Of a stretch of DNA of 64,000 nucleotides, positions 1 to 8,044 are shown piece after piece; within the stretch, counting starts at the first letter, position 1, and each line of letters begins with the position of its first letter. Made by a program: the position numbers and the translations under genes. The stretch spans positions 124,001-188,000 of the forward strand of contig NZ_LT546028.1 in the NCBI RefSeq assembly GCF_900078305.2, in the 5' to 3' direction. Below the pieces are notes generated by a model, which worked only from the letters and a program-made list of their open reading frames with translations, did not search any database and was not told the origin of the DNA. The DNA is from Corynebacterium bouchesdurhonense (lineage in GTDB: Bacteria > Actinomycetota > Actinomycetes > Mycobacteriales > Mycobacteriaceae).

Positions 1-3000
1 ACATGATTTGCTTCAGCATGGCGTTGACCTGGCGCGGGTCGTCGGCGTTGAAGCCGACGCGACGCATGGCCGCCATCGCCATTGGGCGCCACGATTCAGC
101 CGAACCGACGGCACCCGCGGCCGGCGAATAATCATCGGCCTTGCCGGTGACGAACTCCAGGAGCTTGTCGCGGCCCCACGTAGCCACCGCGCGCGGGATC
201 TGGCCCACGTAACCTGCGAATTCCGGAATGAGCTTGAGCATCGGGTCGGAAATCGCCTTGAACGCTGCTCCGACGATGTCGCGCAGGGGCTGGAAGAACC
301 CGCCGAAACCGGCATCCTCCAACATCTCGACGGCGACCGACGGGTCACCCAAAGGTGCCGGTGCGGCCACGTGGACGTGGTTGCGGTGCGCACGCATAGT
401 GCCCGCACCGTAAAGACCGAAACCGTCGCCGACGTTGCGGCCGTTTTTCACGTTGTACGGGCTCGGCGAGTGGATCAGCTCGTACAGGCCGGCGCGGTAG
501 TTGTCGTGGAAGAACTTCGCGGCGGCCTGCATTTGCGGCGTCGTATCCGTCGAGTTGGAGAAGTCGACAGCGTTACCCGTGCCGTGGTGGCCCGGGTCGC
601 CCCGGCGAAGCGTCGAGGTAATGGTCATCATCGGGAAGTGTTTTCGCACCAGGCCCGAAATGGAGCCGATGACGCCACCCGATGCGAACGCCTGGTGCGG
701 CATCGCGCCGAGGACACGCGCGACTCCCCTACGCCCACCCACGCGAGCGGCGGCGTTGACCGCATCGACCCAGTCAGGACCAACTACGTCGGTGAACTCT
801 GGACGCATGACTGCCTCGCGCCCTGACAGGTCGAGTACACCGCCCGTACGCGAGTAGAAGCGGTGAATGTCACGTCCAGGAGTAGACGGACCAGGCATGA
901 CACCACCGCGGGCGAATGCGAGCGGCACCGGCTCCAGCTTCTGCATTCCGATAAAGCCGGTCACCGCGTTCACAGCCTTGAGCAGGCCGTTGTTCCACAC
1001 GGTGCCGACCACGAAACGGATGGGTGCGGCCGTAACTTCCTTCATGCGGTCCCAGATGGAGCCGATGGCGGAAACGGTCTTGTCGAACCAGTCTTTGAGG
1101 GTGTCTAGGCCGGCGCGTACCGCGCCGAATGCCGGATCAATGATGTTGTCGACAACCCAGCGGATGCCGGAGCCGAGAGAATCCCACGCGGGCTTAATGA
1201 CCGACTCCCACACCCACTGAAAGCCGTTACCCACTGCCTCGAAGCCGGCGCTGATGAAGCCGAACGTGGGCATGAGCACGTCCTGCCACAGCCACGTAAC
1301 ACCTGCGGCGAGGGCATCGAACACGACCTTGATGACGTTCTCCCACACCCACTGCATCGCAGTACCGAGGCCTTGGAACCCAGTTTGAATAGCGGCGAAC
1401 GTAGGCGTGAGGGCGTTCTCCCACAGCCACGTCGCGGCGTTGCCGAACCAATCGAACACCGGCTTGATGCTGTTCTGCCACACCCCCTGGATGAAATCAC
1501 CAAGGGACTTGAACGCGCTCTTGACGGTCTCGAACCCTGCGGTGAGGGCGATCTGCGCGGTCTGCCACCCGTTCTTCAGCGCGTCAGTAAACTTCGTCCA
1601 AAGCTCGCGCCCCTTCTCCGTCTGGGTGAAAAAGTACGTCAGCCCACCGACCAGTGCCGCGATGGCGGTCACCATCAGCATGATGGGGTTAGCGTTCATT
1701 ACGGCAGTGAACGCGATCTGCGCGCCCTTGGCGAGGTCGACCGCCTTCTTCCAGCCCATGATGGCGCCCTGCCACATCGCGACCGCGGCGGCGGCAGAGC
1801 CGATGGCTGCGGCGAGCGGGCCGAGCCAGGAAGCATTGTCCTGCACCCACGCGCCGAGTTCCTTGAACCGGTCCACCAGCTTGCCGCCAACGTCCCAGGC
1901 GGTTTCGAGGGCGGGCACCATTGCGTCGAACACGGCGGTCGCGATCGGCTCGATAGCCAGCTTGGCTTGCAGCTTCAGCTGGTCCCACCGCTCCGCGAAG
2001 TCAGCGGTTTCATCCGCCAGCCCGTTGATGGTGTCGGCAGACGCGCCGATGGAGTCCATGAAGTCGTCGTAAGCGAACTGCCCACTTTCGACGGCGGCGA
2101 CGAACCCGGCACCGCCCTTAGCGCCGAAGATCGAGTTCGCTAGGTCAACGGCTTCCATGTTCTTCCCGGCGCGCTGGAGCTCCTCGATCTGCTGGATCGT
2201 GCCCCACAGTGCCTCCTGCGGATCCTTGCCTTCCTTGGCGAACTCGCCCAGGGCCTTCGTCATGGAGCCGAGGGTCTTCTCGGAATCGAGACCGGCCTTA
2301 TCGAGGGCACCGAGCAGGCCGGCGGACTCGGTCAAACCGAATCCGAACTGCTGCAGCGCGGGGCCACTCTTCGACAGGTTGCCGACCAGGTCGTCCATGC
2401 TGCGGCCGGTGGCCTGCGAAATTTGGAACAGCGTGTCCATCATGTCCGGCATAGCGTCGGCCTCGACGCCGAACTGGGTGAAGGCGCCGGTGACCGCGTT
2501 GATGTCGGTCTCCATGCCCATGCCCTTGAGCTGCTGGAACTGGGTCGTGAGCTTCTCTAGCGGCTCGCCCGTCACGCCGAGGCGGGTATTCAGGTCGGCC
2601 AGGGTGGTGCCGATTTCTCCCAGGTCGGAGCCGACACCGATTGAATCGCGGGCGACGTTGCGCATGGACTCCTGCAGCTCAGCGAACGCCTCACCGCTGG
2701 CACCCGTGCCGATACGGATGGTGTCGTAGGCATCATCGAACTCGGCGCCGATGTCGTACAGGGCCTTACCCGCGGCACCGACGGCCGCCGCACCCGCCGC
2801 AGCGGCGGCAGCGACCTGCGTCATGGACAGCTCGAGCCCACGGCTCTTGCCGTCCGCCGCTTCTGTGGCGTCGCCGAAGTCACGGACCGCGTCAGCGCCC
2901 GCCTCGGTGGCGTTCTGCGCTTCGCGGGTGACCTTCGCCAGGTTGTCTTGGGCCTGCTCGTAGTTGCGGGTGGCCTGCTCGGAGGCCTTGACGGCTGCGG

Positions 3001-3334
3001 CCTCGTCGCGCTGCGCCTTCTCGTAGGCCGCGGTAGCGCTCGCGATCTGCGACTGCGTCGCCGTGCCCTTCTCCAGGGTCTCGTTGAGCTTCAGCTGCGC
3101 GATACGGGTCTTGTCGGCGGCGTCAGCGGCCCGGTTGTGGGCGCGCTCCTGCGCCTTGGCTGCAGAATCGACAGCCTTCTGCGCCTTGGCGGTGGAGCGC
3201 TCCATCTCCTGGGCGAACTTCTCGCCCGCGGACTTACCCGCCTGCGCCGAGGCCTTCTGGGTCTCCGCGAAGAACTTATCGAAGCTGGGGATGATCGGGA
3301 CGAAGACTGCATCGCCGGAACTTCCGATTGCCAT
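1..3334 (-). CDS. Phage tail tape-measure protein with peptidoglycan-hydrolase domains (partial, runs off left edge)
   Basis: The frame is open from ATG at 3334 to the window edge, giving 1111 residues. It begins MAIGSSGDAVFVPIIPSF, with a Shine-Dalgarno GGAGG just upstream. Residues about 20-170 are an Ala/Lys/Gln-rich coiled coil. Hydrophobic segments follow near 530-590. Residues about 610-745 form a degenerate tandem repeat with a W.W...(I/L).P.F pattern roughly every 22 residues. Near residue 920 the motif HGTGNAVDF resembles M15-type D,D-peptidase domains of tape measures. The last 40 visible residues (SWRPMAMAAMRRVGF) resemble the start of an SLT-type lytic transglycosylase domain. It sets tail length and probably opens the cell wall during DNA entry. 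The protein follows the gpG/gpGT chaperones, as usual. Confidence 0.93.
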   Translation of the reverse strand, partial: MAIGSSGDAVFVPIIPSFDKFFAETQKASAQAGKSAGEKFAQEMERSTAKAQKAVDSAAKAQERAHNRAADAADKTRIAQLKLNETLEKGTATQSQIASATAAYEKAQRDEAAAVKASEQATRNYEQAQDNLAKVTREAQNATEAGADAVRDFGDATEAADGKSRGLELSMTQVAAAAAAGAAAVGAAGKALYDIGAEFDDAYDTIRIGTGASGEAFAELQESMRNVARDSIGVGSDLGEIGTTLADLNTRLGVTGEPLEKLTTQFQQLKGMGMETDINAVTGAFTQFGVEADAMPDMMDTLFQISQATGRSMDDLVGNLSKSGPALQQFGFGLTESAGLLGALDKAGLDSEKTLGSMTKALGEFAKEGKDPQEALWGTIQQIEELQRAGKNMEAVDLANSIFGAKGGAGFVAAVESGQFAYDDFMDSIGASADTINGLADETADFAERWDQLKLQAKLAIEPIATAVFDAMVPALETAWDVGGKLVDRFKELGAWVQDNASWLGPLAAAIGSAAAAVAMWQGAIMGWKKAVDLAKGAQIAFTAVMNANPIMLMVTAIAALVGGLTYFFTQTEKGRELWTKFTDALKNGWQTAQIALTAGFETVKSAFKSLGDFIQGVWQNSIKPVFDWFGNAATWLWENALTPTFAAIQTGFQGLGTAMQWVWENVIKVVFDALAAGVTWLWQDVLMPTFGFISAGFEAVGNGFQWVWESVIKPAWDSLGSGIRWVVDNIIDPAFGAVRAGLDTLKDWFDKTVSAIGSIWDRMKEVTAAPIRFVVGTVWNNGLLKAVNAVTGFIGMQKLEPVPLAFARGGVMPGPSTPGRDIHRFYSRTGGVLDLSGREAVMRPEFTDVVGPDWVDAVNAAARVGGRRGVARVLGAMPHQAFASGGVIGSISGLVRKHFPMMTITSTLRRGDPGHHGTGNAVDFSNSTDTTPQMQAAAKFFHDNYRAGLYELIHSPSPYNVKNGRNVGDGFGLYGAGTMRAHRNHVHVAAPAPLGDPSVAVEMLEDAGFGGFFQPLRDIVGAAFKAISDPMLKLIPEFAGYVGQIPRAVATWGRDKLLEFVTGKADDYSPAAGAVGSAESWRPMAMAAMRRVGFNADDPRQVNAMLKQIM

Positions 3335-3350
3335 GAGGAGACCTCCGTTT

Positions 3351-4141
3351 CTAGGTCGCAGGTGGGGGTGAGAGCGCGAGCAGGTAGTCGACGGCTGCGG
3401 CCTGGTCTTCGGACGCGACGTTTCCGAGCCGGGTCTTGTCGTCCTCGGGTGCTTCGAAGGGGCTGGCCGGCCACTTGAACCGATCTCGATTCGGTTTAAT
3501 GCCGAGCTCCGCCCGGTAGTAGCCATTTGCGCGGATCAGCTCACCGTAGATGGACCACAGCATCCAGTCCCGCATCGTCCAAGTACGTGTTGCCGGCACC
3601 TGCTCGCGTGCCTTATCTAGGGCCGTACCCTCAGGCAGCCAATCAATGAGGGCTTGGAGGCGCCGCGATGAAATCTCGCCGCGGTGCCATTGGGCGACGG
3701 GGTCGCCGCCGTAGTGGGCGCTTAACGCCGCTTCGCACGCGGTCGGGTAGAGCGCGAGCTCTGGGGGAAAGGGTTTTCCGCCACAGCCTCAGCCATGTTC
3801 TCAAGCGCCCAACGCAGCAACACTAACGGGTCGATGCCGGCCTTGTCTGCCGCCTCGAAGAAATCGTCCTTCTGCTCGCCAAGCAGGAGCTCTCCGAACT
3901 CATGACGGAAGTCTTGGGGCGAGATAACCTCCTCGCGCACGTCGTCGGTGAGCTCCTGGAATCGGTCATTCCAGTCAGCGGACTGCAGAGCTGGAACATT
4001 GAGGTTCCACGTCTTGCCGAAGCCTTCGATCTGGACGGTGCCGCCATCTGCGCCGACCGCGTCCGCGCGCTGCGCGATGAAATCATCGAAGCTGGGAAGG
4101 TCACGCAGATTCTTCGCGGGCTTAGTATTTTTGGAAGTCAT
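3351..4141 (-). CDS. Tail assembly chaperone gpGT, -1 frameshift product
   Basis: The frame from 3773 down to the TAG at 3351 is open but has no convincing start of its own. It lies exactly one base back (-1) from the upstream 139-residue chaperone frame. Translating through a slip at the slippery run 3763-3777 gives about 262 residues, with a T-specific part beginning PFPPELALYPT and ending LLALSPPPAT. This is the classic gpG/gpGT arrangement between major tail and tape-measure genes. The two proteins coat the tape measure before tail-tube polymerisation. A GTG inside the T frame near 3599 could be mistaken for a separate 82-residue gene. Frameshifting itself is inferred. Confidence 0.8.
3722..4141 (-). 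CDS. Tail assembly chaperone gpG (unshifted product)
   Basis: A 139-residue protein starting MTSKNTKPAKNLRDLP and ending in a basic tail RSTRPRAKRR. It is mostly helical by composition. Its place between the major tail protein and the tape measure, with an overlapping -1 frame downstream, identifies it as the gpG-type chaperone. The start ATG follows a GGAACCCCCAA stretch without a strong Shine-Dalgarno sequence. It would be made in excess over gpGT. Confidence 0.82.
   Translation of the reverse strand: MTSKNTKPAKNLRDLPSFDDFIAQRADAVGADGGTVQIEGFGKTWNLNVPALQSADWNDRFQELTDDVREEVISPQDFRHEFGELLLGEQKDDFFEAADKAGIDPLVLLRWALENMAEAVAENPFPQSSRSTRPRAKRR
3763..3777 (-). promoter_or_regulatory. Programmed -1 frameshift slippery sequence
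   Basis: On the minus strand the run is AAAACCCTTTCCCCC. In the gpG frame (GAA AAC CCT TTC CCC CAG) it contains three overlapping X-XXY-YYZ heptamers: AAACCCT, CCCTTTC and TTTCCCC. Any of them allows tandem slippage into the -1 frame, which stays open for 140 codons. It lies 39 bases before the gpG stop codon. Confidence 0.8.
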
Positions 4142-4188
4142 TGGGGGTTCCTTTCGGAGTTGGGGTTACGGAAAGGGGTTCGATAAGA

Positions 4189-4225
4189 GGGGCCCAGGGC
4201 GAACCCCTTAAACTCCCTGGGCCCC
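4189..4225 (-). terminator. Perfect 11-bp hairpin after the major tail gene
   Basis: GGGGCCCAGGG (4189-4199) and CCCTGGGCCCC (4215-4225) form a perfect 11-bp stem with a 15-nt loop. On the minus strand it is followed by a short weak T stretch (CTCTTATCG). It starts 8 bases beyond the major tail stop and precedes gpG. It may partly terminate transcription or stabilise the abundant major-tail mRNA end. Confidence 0.75.
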
Positions 4226-4233
4226 GGCGTTAC

Positions 4234-4995
4234 CTACTGGTCGACGCCAGCGGTGCCGCCAGTGTTGCCACCCGTGCGGGTAGAGCCGCCGGAAGCACCA
4301 GTGTCACCGGTGCCGGCGGCAGACAGCGACGCGTCCGACCAGTCACCAAGGTCGCGCACCTTCGCCGCCTCCAGCGACTTGTCGACGCCGGCCTGGCCCG
4401 GGCGCCAGCCCTCCTTGAAGCGGCGCAGCACCGAGTAACCGGCCTCCTGGTCGAAGTTCGCGCGCCAGGTCATGGGGTAACCAACCAGGCCGTCCTTGTT
4501 GTAGGTGACATCGCCGGGGTCGCTCACCGAGGCGTTCGGCAGGACGAAGCGGCGGTGCTTGCTGCCGTCGATGATGTCGAAGGCCAGGGCGAAGCGGAAC
4601 TCTTCCGGCAGCTCCTTGCCTTGGATGAACTCGACGTACTCGCCGTCGGAGACAAACTCCATGTCGTCCTCGTGGATGCCGTAGCGCATCGCGGTCGCCA
4701 GACCGCCGATGGTCCACAGCGTGCCGTTGAAGGTGAACTCCTCGGAGGATGCGGCGTCGCGAACCGGCGAGTTGGTCTGCCACGGGGTGAAGCTGTTGGA
4801 CTCGCGGGAGATCGCCTCGCTAATGCCCTCCTCGGACAGCCAGCCCATGTTTACCCACGGGGCCGGGTACTCCTCCATCCCCTTCGGTGCCGGGGTGCCG
4901 TGCGGCGCGTAGTGGATAGAGCCGGTAACGCCCATCGTCACCAGCTGCGAGTTGAAGTTCGGGTCGGTCAGGTCGACCTTGTACTGATCCGCCAT
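4234..4995 (-). CDS. Major tail (tube) protein
   Basis: A 253-residue protein beginning MADQYKVDLTDPNFNSQLVT, with GGATTCC-type ribosome binding upstream. The body (about 1-225) has the length and acidic, aromatic composition of siphovirus tail-tube proteins. Residues about 226-253 form a Gly/Thr-rich flexible tail (TGDTGASGGSTRTGGNTGG). It sits between the tail terminator and the gpG/gpGT chaperones, and the following hairpin fits a highly expressed structural gene. The family assignment rests mainly on position and size. Confidence 0.82.
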   Translation of the reverse strand: MADQYKVDLTDPNFNSQLVTMGVTGSIHYAPHGTPAPKGMEEYPAPWVNMGWLSEEGISEAISRESNSFTPWQTNSPVRDAASSEEFTFNGTLWTIGGLATAMRYGIHEDDMEFVSDGEYVEFIQGKELPEEFRFALAFDIIDGSKHRRFVLPNASVSDPGDVTYNKDGLVGYPMTWRANFDQEAGYSVLRRFKEGWRPGQAGVDKSLEAAKVRDLGDWSDASLSAAGTGDTGASGGSTRTGGNTGGTAGVDQ

Positions 4996-5008
4996 GACGG
5001 AATCCTTT

Positions 5009-5395
5009 CTATGGGTGAGCCGGAATCATGACTTCGATGGTCATGCCGAGCCGGCGAGATTTCGGGTTACGGTCCGGCCACTTTTCGGGCCTGGAAACTT
5101 CGACCGCGCGCATGTGGCCCGCGCGGAATTCGTACAGGTGAAGCCGGAGTCGCTGGGCGAGCTCCGCAGCCGCCCCGGAGCGCCACATGCTCTCCGGGAC
5201 AACCAGGTTCACGTCGACCCCGACCTGGTCCACGCCAAGACCTTGCAGCGCAGGCGCGCGCCTCGCCGGGCCAGCCGATTCGAGATGGACCAGGGGAAGC
5301 ATGTTCGGGATCGCGTTGTGCGGCACTTCTTCGTAGACGGCCTTGACGCCGTCGACCTGGGCGATGTGACGGGTGAGCGCTGCGATTACATCCAT
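5009..5395 (-). CDS. Tail terminator / tail completion protein
   Basis: A 128-residue protein starting MDVIAALTRHIAQVDGVKAVYEEVP. Size and position directly before the major tail protein match the siphovirus tail terminator that caps the tail tube and joins it to the head. The ATG lies just after the TGA of the preceding connector gene. No catalytic motif is seen. The call is by synteny, so a related minor connector protein is possible. Confidence 0.65.
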   Translation of the reverse strand: MDVIAALTRHIAQVDGVKAVYEEVPHNAIPNMLPLVHLESAGPARRAPALQGLGVDQVGVDVNLVVPESMWRSGAAAELAQRLRLHLYEFRAGHMRAVEVSRPEKWPDRNPKSRRLGMTIEVMIPAHP

Positions 5396-5398
5396 GCG

Positions 5399-5668
5399 TC
5401 ACCGTCCCCTCGCCGCGCGGCGCAGAGCGTTAATCCGCGGCACCTGCTCCGACCCGCGCTCTTCCGCCTCGTTGTCGGAGACCACGTCCACGTAGGCGCG
5501 GCCACCAGGACGGATACCGGAGCGCACGGAGTAGTTCGCCTTGCCGCCGTTCTGCCGCGAGATGCGGGTCGCGTCGGCGGCCAGGTCGCGCGCCGCTTTT
5601 TCGAGCGCGCCGGATTTCAGGACGGACTCGTTGATCGCGCGCCACATGTCGCCGGATTGCTTACCCAT
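5399..5668 (-). CDS. HK97 gp10-like head-tail joining protein
   Basis: An 89-residue protein starting MGKQSGDMWRAINESV. The frame is open further upstream, but this ATG is preceded by GGAGGTGGTCG, a good Shine-Dalgarno sequence, and overlaps the end of the preceding gene by 8 bp. Its N-terminal helix plus basic C-terminal end (INALRRAARGR) and location between the head stopper and the tail terminator fit the HK97 gp10 family. No enzymatic motif is present. Confidence 0.65.
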   Translation of the reverse strand: MGKQSGDMWRAINESVLKSGALEKAARDLAADATRISRQNGGKANYSVRSGIRPGGRAYVDVVSDNEAEERGSEQVPRINALRRAARGR

Positions 5669-6029
5669 CGACCACCTCCAAGGTGGCTTCGAGGTGGTGC
5701 ACCTTCCCCTTGTTCCAGGGGTCAGGCCAGCGCGCAGGCGCGCCGACAACGTCGCACACCATCACCCCGCCGACGCGCACCTTGGACTCGGCAGTCATCT
5801 CCGGCAGGTCAGTGCCCGGCGGGGTGATGAGCACCAGCCGCGACACGGTGACGGGCCGTTCGAGGTCGTCTTCGCTCGAGGTTTCCGGCTGGACGGACAC
5901 CATGAAGGCGACCTCGTGCCAGACGGGGTTGTCGTAGTCAAAGACCGGCTCGGATGCGTAAGGGGACTCGATGCGGGCCGGCACCGCGATCTCGAGGTCC
6001 TGGTTGAAGATGATCTGAGGCTCGGTCAC
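5661..6029 (-). CDS. Head-tail stopper / head closure protein
   Basis: The protein has 122 residues. The GTG start overlaps the TGA of the upstream adaptor gene by 4 bp (GTGA), so translational coupling is likely. It starts VTEPQIIFNQDLEIAVPARI and is beta-rich by pattern, like the small barrel stopper proteins that plug the connector after packaging. The assignment is positional. Confidence 0.65.
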   Translation of the reverse strand: MTEPQIIFNQDLEIAVPARIESPYASEPVFDYDNPVWHEVAFMVSVQPETSSEDDLERPVTVSRLVLITPPGTDLPEMTAESKVRVGGVMVCDVVGAPARWPDPWNKGKVHHLEATLEVVDG

Positions 6030-6547
6030 GGGATCGGCCCCAATCTGATCTGGTCCACGATGCGCCACTCCGTCGACTGCGGGGTGATCGCCCCCGGCGC
6101 GCCGACGTTGATGCGGCCGACGGTGTAGGACTGGCCGGGTGCTGCGGCGCGTCCGGCCATCGACCGCACAAGTGCGATGACGTCGCCGGGTCCTGTGTAG
6201 CCGTGCCGCACTTCTGCTTCGATGCGCCGTGGCCGGCCCTTGGGGTGCGGGCGTAGCCCGTCGATCCACAAGGTGCCGTCCGGTGACCAGTCATGCGGGC
6301 CGATCTTGACGGTTTTCCCGTCGACCTTGACTGATTTCACGGCGACGAGCCGTTTGGTCGGTACGAGCACAAGGGGGTCGCCGGGCGCGTCGAAGGTGAG
6401 TGTCTCGTCGCGTTCGGGCCACACGTGCCAGGCAGCGAGCCGGCGGATTGCTTCGACTGCGGCGTCGATTGCTTCCTGGGTGAGTGTGGCGCCCGGGAAC
6501 GAATCGGGGGTGAGACCGTGATCCGGCTTCGTGGTTGGTTCGGTCAC
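6026..6547 (-). CDS. Head-tail adaptor (connector) protein
   Basis: A 173-residue protein with GTG start, preceded by AGGAGGTGAACC that overlaps the stop of the small gene upstream. It follows the capsid gene, as expected for the gp6/gp15-type adaptor ring bound to the portal. Residues about 20-45 (LTQEAIDAAVEAIRRLAAWHV) form the helix typical of these adaptors. The rest appears beta-rich. Confidence 0.65.
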   Translation of the reverse strand: MTEPTTKPDHGLTPDSFPGATLTQEAIDAAVEAIRRLAAWHVWPERDETLTFDAPGDPLVLVPTKRLVAVKSVKVDGKTVKIGPHDWSPDGTLWIDGLRPHPKGRPRRIEAEVRHGYTGPGDVIALVRSMAGRAAAPGQSYTVGRINVGAPGAITPQSTEWRIVDQIRLGPIP

Positions 6548-6557
6548 GGTTCACCTC

Positions 6558-6737
6558 CTATTTCGCTGCGGTCTTGCGGGTGCGCGGAGTCGCCTTCGGC
6601 GTTTCCGGCGTGACCGGCTCCGGCCCGATCTTCAGCTCGACTGCGTCAGGGTAGGCGCGCGCGGCGGTCTCCTCCGACAGGCGGAGGATCGTTTCGCGGC
6701 GCCCGATGGTCACCCGGTACGGCTTGAGCGTTGCCAT
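6558..6737 (-). CDS. Small basic/acidic phage protein after major capsid
   Basis: A 59-residue protein starting MATLKPYRVTIGRRETILRL and ending RTRKTAAK. The ATG is preceded by GGGGAGGTGCGCTC, and its stop codon is embedded in the ribosome-binding site of the next gene. Many siphoviruses carry such a short gene between the capsid and adaptor genes. Its function is not known, and it might be a head-associated accessory protein. Confidence 0.75.
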   Translation of the reverse strand: MATLKPYRVTIGRRETILRLSEETAARAYPDAVELKIGPEPVTPETPKATPRTRKTAAK

Positions 6738-6751
6738 GAGCGCACCTCCCC

Positions 6752-8044
6752 TTACTGGCCAGTGCCGGCAGCGACTGCCGGCACGCCCGGAATCTCAGCA
6801 CCTGCGAGAGAGCCGGTGACGAACGCGGCGGGGCGCTCGACCATCAGGCCCAAGCGCTCCTCGCCGCGCAGGGTGATGAGGTTCTTCTCGAAGTCGTCCA
6901 CGTTGGTGTTGGTGGAGTCGACGCGCAGGCCGCTCTTGCGCAGCACGGTCGCGCCCTGGCGAAATGCGCCGAGGACGTAGGTGCCGCGCTCGATGGCCGG
7001 GGTGTCCACGGTGCGCAGACCCCACATCTCCGGGTTGATCTTGATGCCGCCCTGGCCGTACTGGCCCACGAACGGGCCGCCGGCAAGGTACTGGCCGTTG
7101 GCGTCCTTCGCGAGGCGCACTCGCACGTAGTCGGCGGTGTTCATCACGAGCGCGTCGGCCTGGAGGTCGGTGAACTCCGGCACCTTCTGGGAGGCGATGA
7201 AGATGCCGTCGAACAGGTCGCCAGCAATGTCGTACTGCTGCAGGCCCTCGCGGTTGAGCAGGCCGGTGAGGTTCGCGCCGGCGCCGTCGCCGTTGAGGAG
7301 CTGTGCCTCCTCCACGAGAGACAGCTCGTAGATCAGCTTGTTGTTGATCCAGGAGCGCACGAAGGTGAGGTCCTGCGCGGTCTCGTCGGTGATCTTGGTC
7401 AGCGCGGCGATCTTGGTGATGCGCTCGGTCTCGATGTCGAAGAGGTTAAAGCGCACGTACGGCTTGCGCGCACCCTCGGCGACGGTGGCCGGTGTGCCCT
7501 CGGCGAGGCCGGGGGTCTTCTCCACAAGGTAGGAGATGGCCTGGGTCTGCGGCGCGACCTGGGCGGAGCCCATCAGGTCAGCGATGACCAGCTTGTCGCG
7601 CTTGGCGTTGACGATGCTGCGGCGAAACTCGGTCACCCACGGAGCGAAGTCGCCCGCTTCGGAGTCGGTTGCCAGCGGGGTGCGGAACGGGTCGTCCGCC
7701 GCGCGGGTTTCGTAGTCCGGGGTGGCGGTCTGCAGCTGCGCGCCGCCAGCCTGGCGGGTGAGCAGGTCACCTGCGTGCTTGACGAAGTGATCGCCGAGCG
7801 TCGCTGCGGCACGGTCTGCAGGGGTGTCCGCCGGGCGGTCCTCGATGGACGCGCCCTTGACGCGGTCAATGAGGTTGCCGGCCTTGGCGGCCTCCTTGAT
7901 TTCGAAGTCGACCTTGTCGTACTCGTCCATGAGGGCGGTGGTCTTCTCGTAGACCTCCGGGGTCATCTTCTCGCCGTCGGCGGGGATCAGGTTGCGCGCC
8001 TCCGCCAGCAGGGCGGAACGGCGCTCGATAAGAGACGTAGTCAT
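6752..8044 (-). CDS. Major capsid protein, HK97 family
   Basis: A 430-residue protein starting MTTSLIERRSALLAEARNLI. Residues about 1-95 are a charged helical scaffold (delta) domain likely removed by the prohead protease. The remaining part has the HK97-fold features of long N-arm and E-loop, and phrases such as GVWGLRTVDTPA-like segments near 335-350. It lies directly after the protease gene with its ATG overlapping the protease stop. About 330 residues would remain in the mature capsid. Whether the subunits crosslink cannot be decided from sequence alone. Confidence 0.9.
   Translation of the reverse strand: MTTSLIERRSALLAEARNLIPADGEKMTPEVYEKTTALMDEYDKVDFEIKEAAKAGNLIDRVKGASIEDRPADTPADRAAATLGDHFVKHAGDLLTRQAGGAQLQTATPDYETRAADDPFRTPLATDSEAGDFAPWVTEFRRSIVNAKRDKLVIADLMGSAQVAPQTQAISYLVEKTPGLAEGTPATVAEGARKPYVRFNLFDIETERITKIAALTKITDETAQDLTFVRSWINNKLIYELSLVEEAQLLNGDGAGANLTGLLNREGLQQYDIAGDLFDGIFIASQKVPEFTDLQADALVMNTADYVRVRLAKDANGQYLAGGPFVGQYGQGGIKINPEMWGLRTVDTPAIERGTYVLGAFRQGATVLRKSGLRVDSTNTNVDDFEKNLITLRGEERLGLMVERPAAFVTGSLAGAEIPGVPAVAAGTGQ

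Noticed and set aside
3351..3599. Separate 82-residue gene with GTG start
   Set aside because: Its frame is open upstream and matches the -1 frame of gpG, so it is the end of gpGT.
4376..4392. CTTGTCGACGCCGG in the major tail gene as another dispersed motif copy
   Set aside because: The reverse complement reads GTCGACAAGT, lacking the C of AAGC, and has no G-rich flank; counted as chance.
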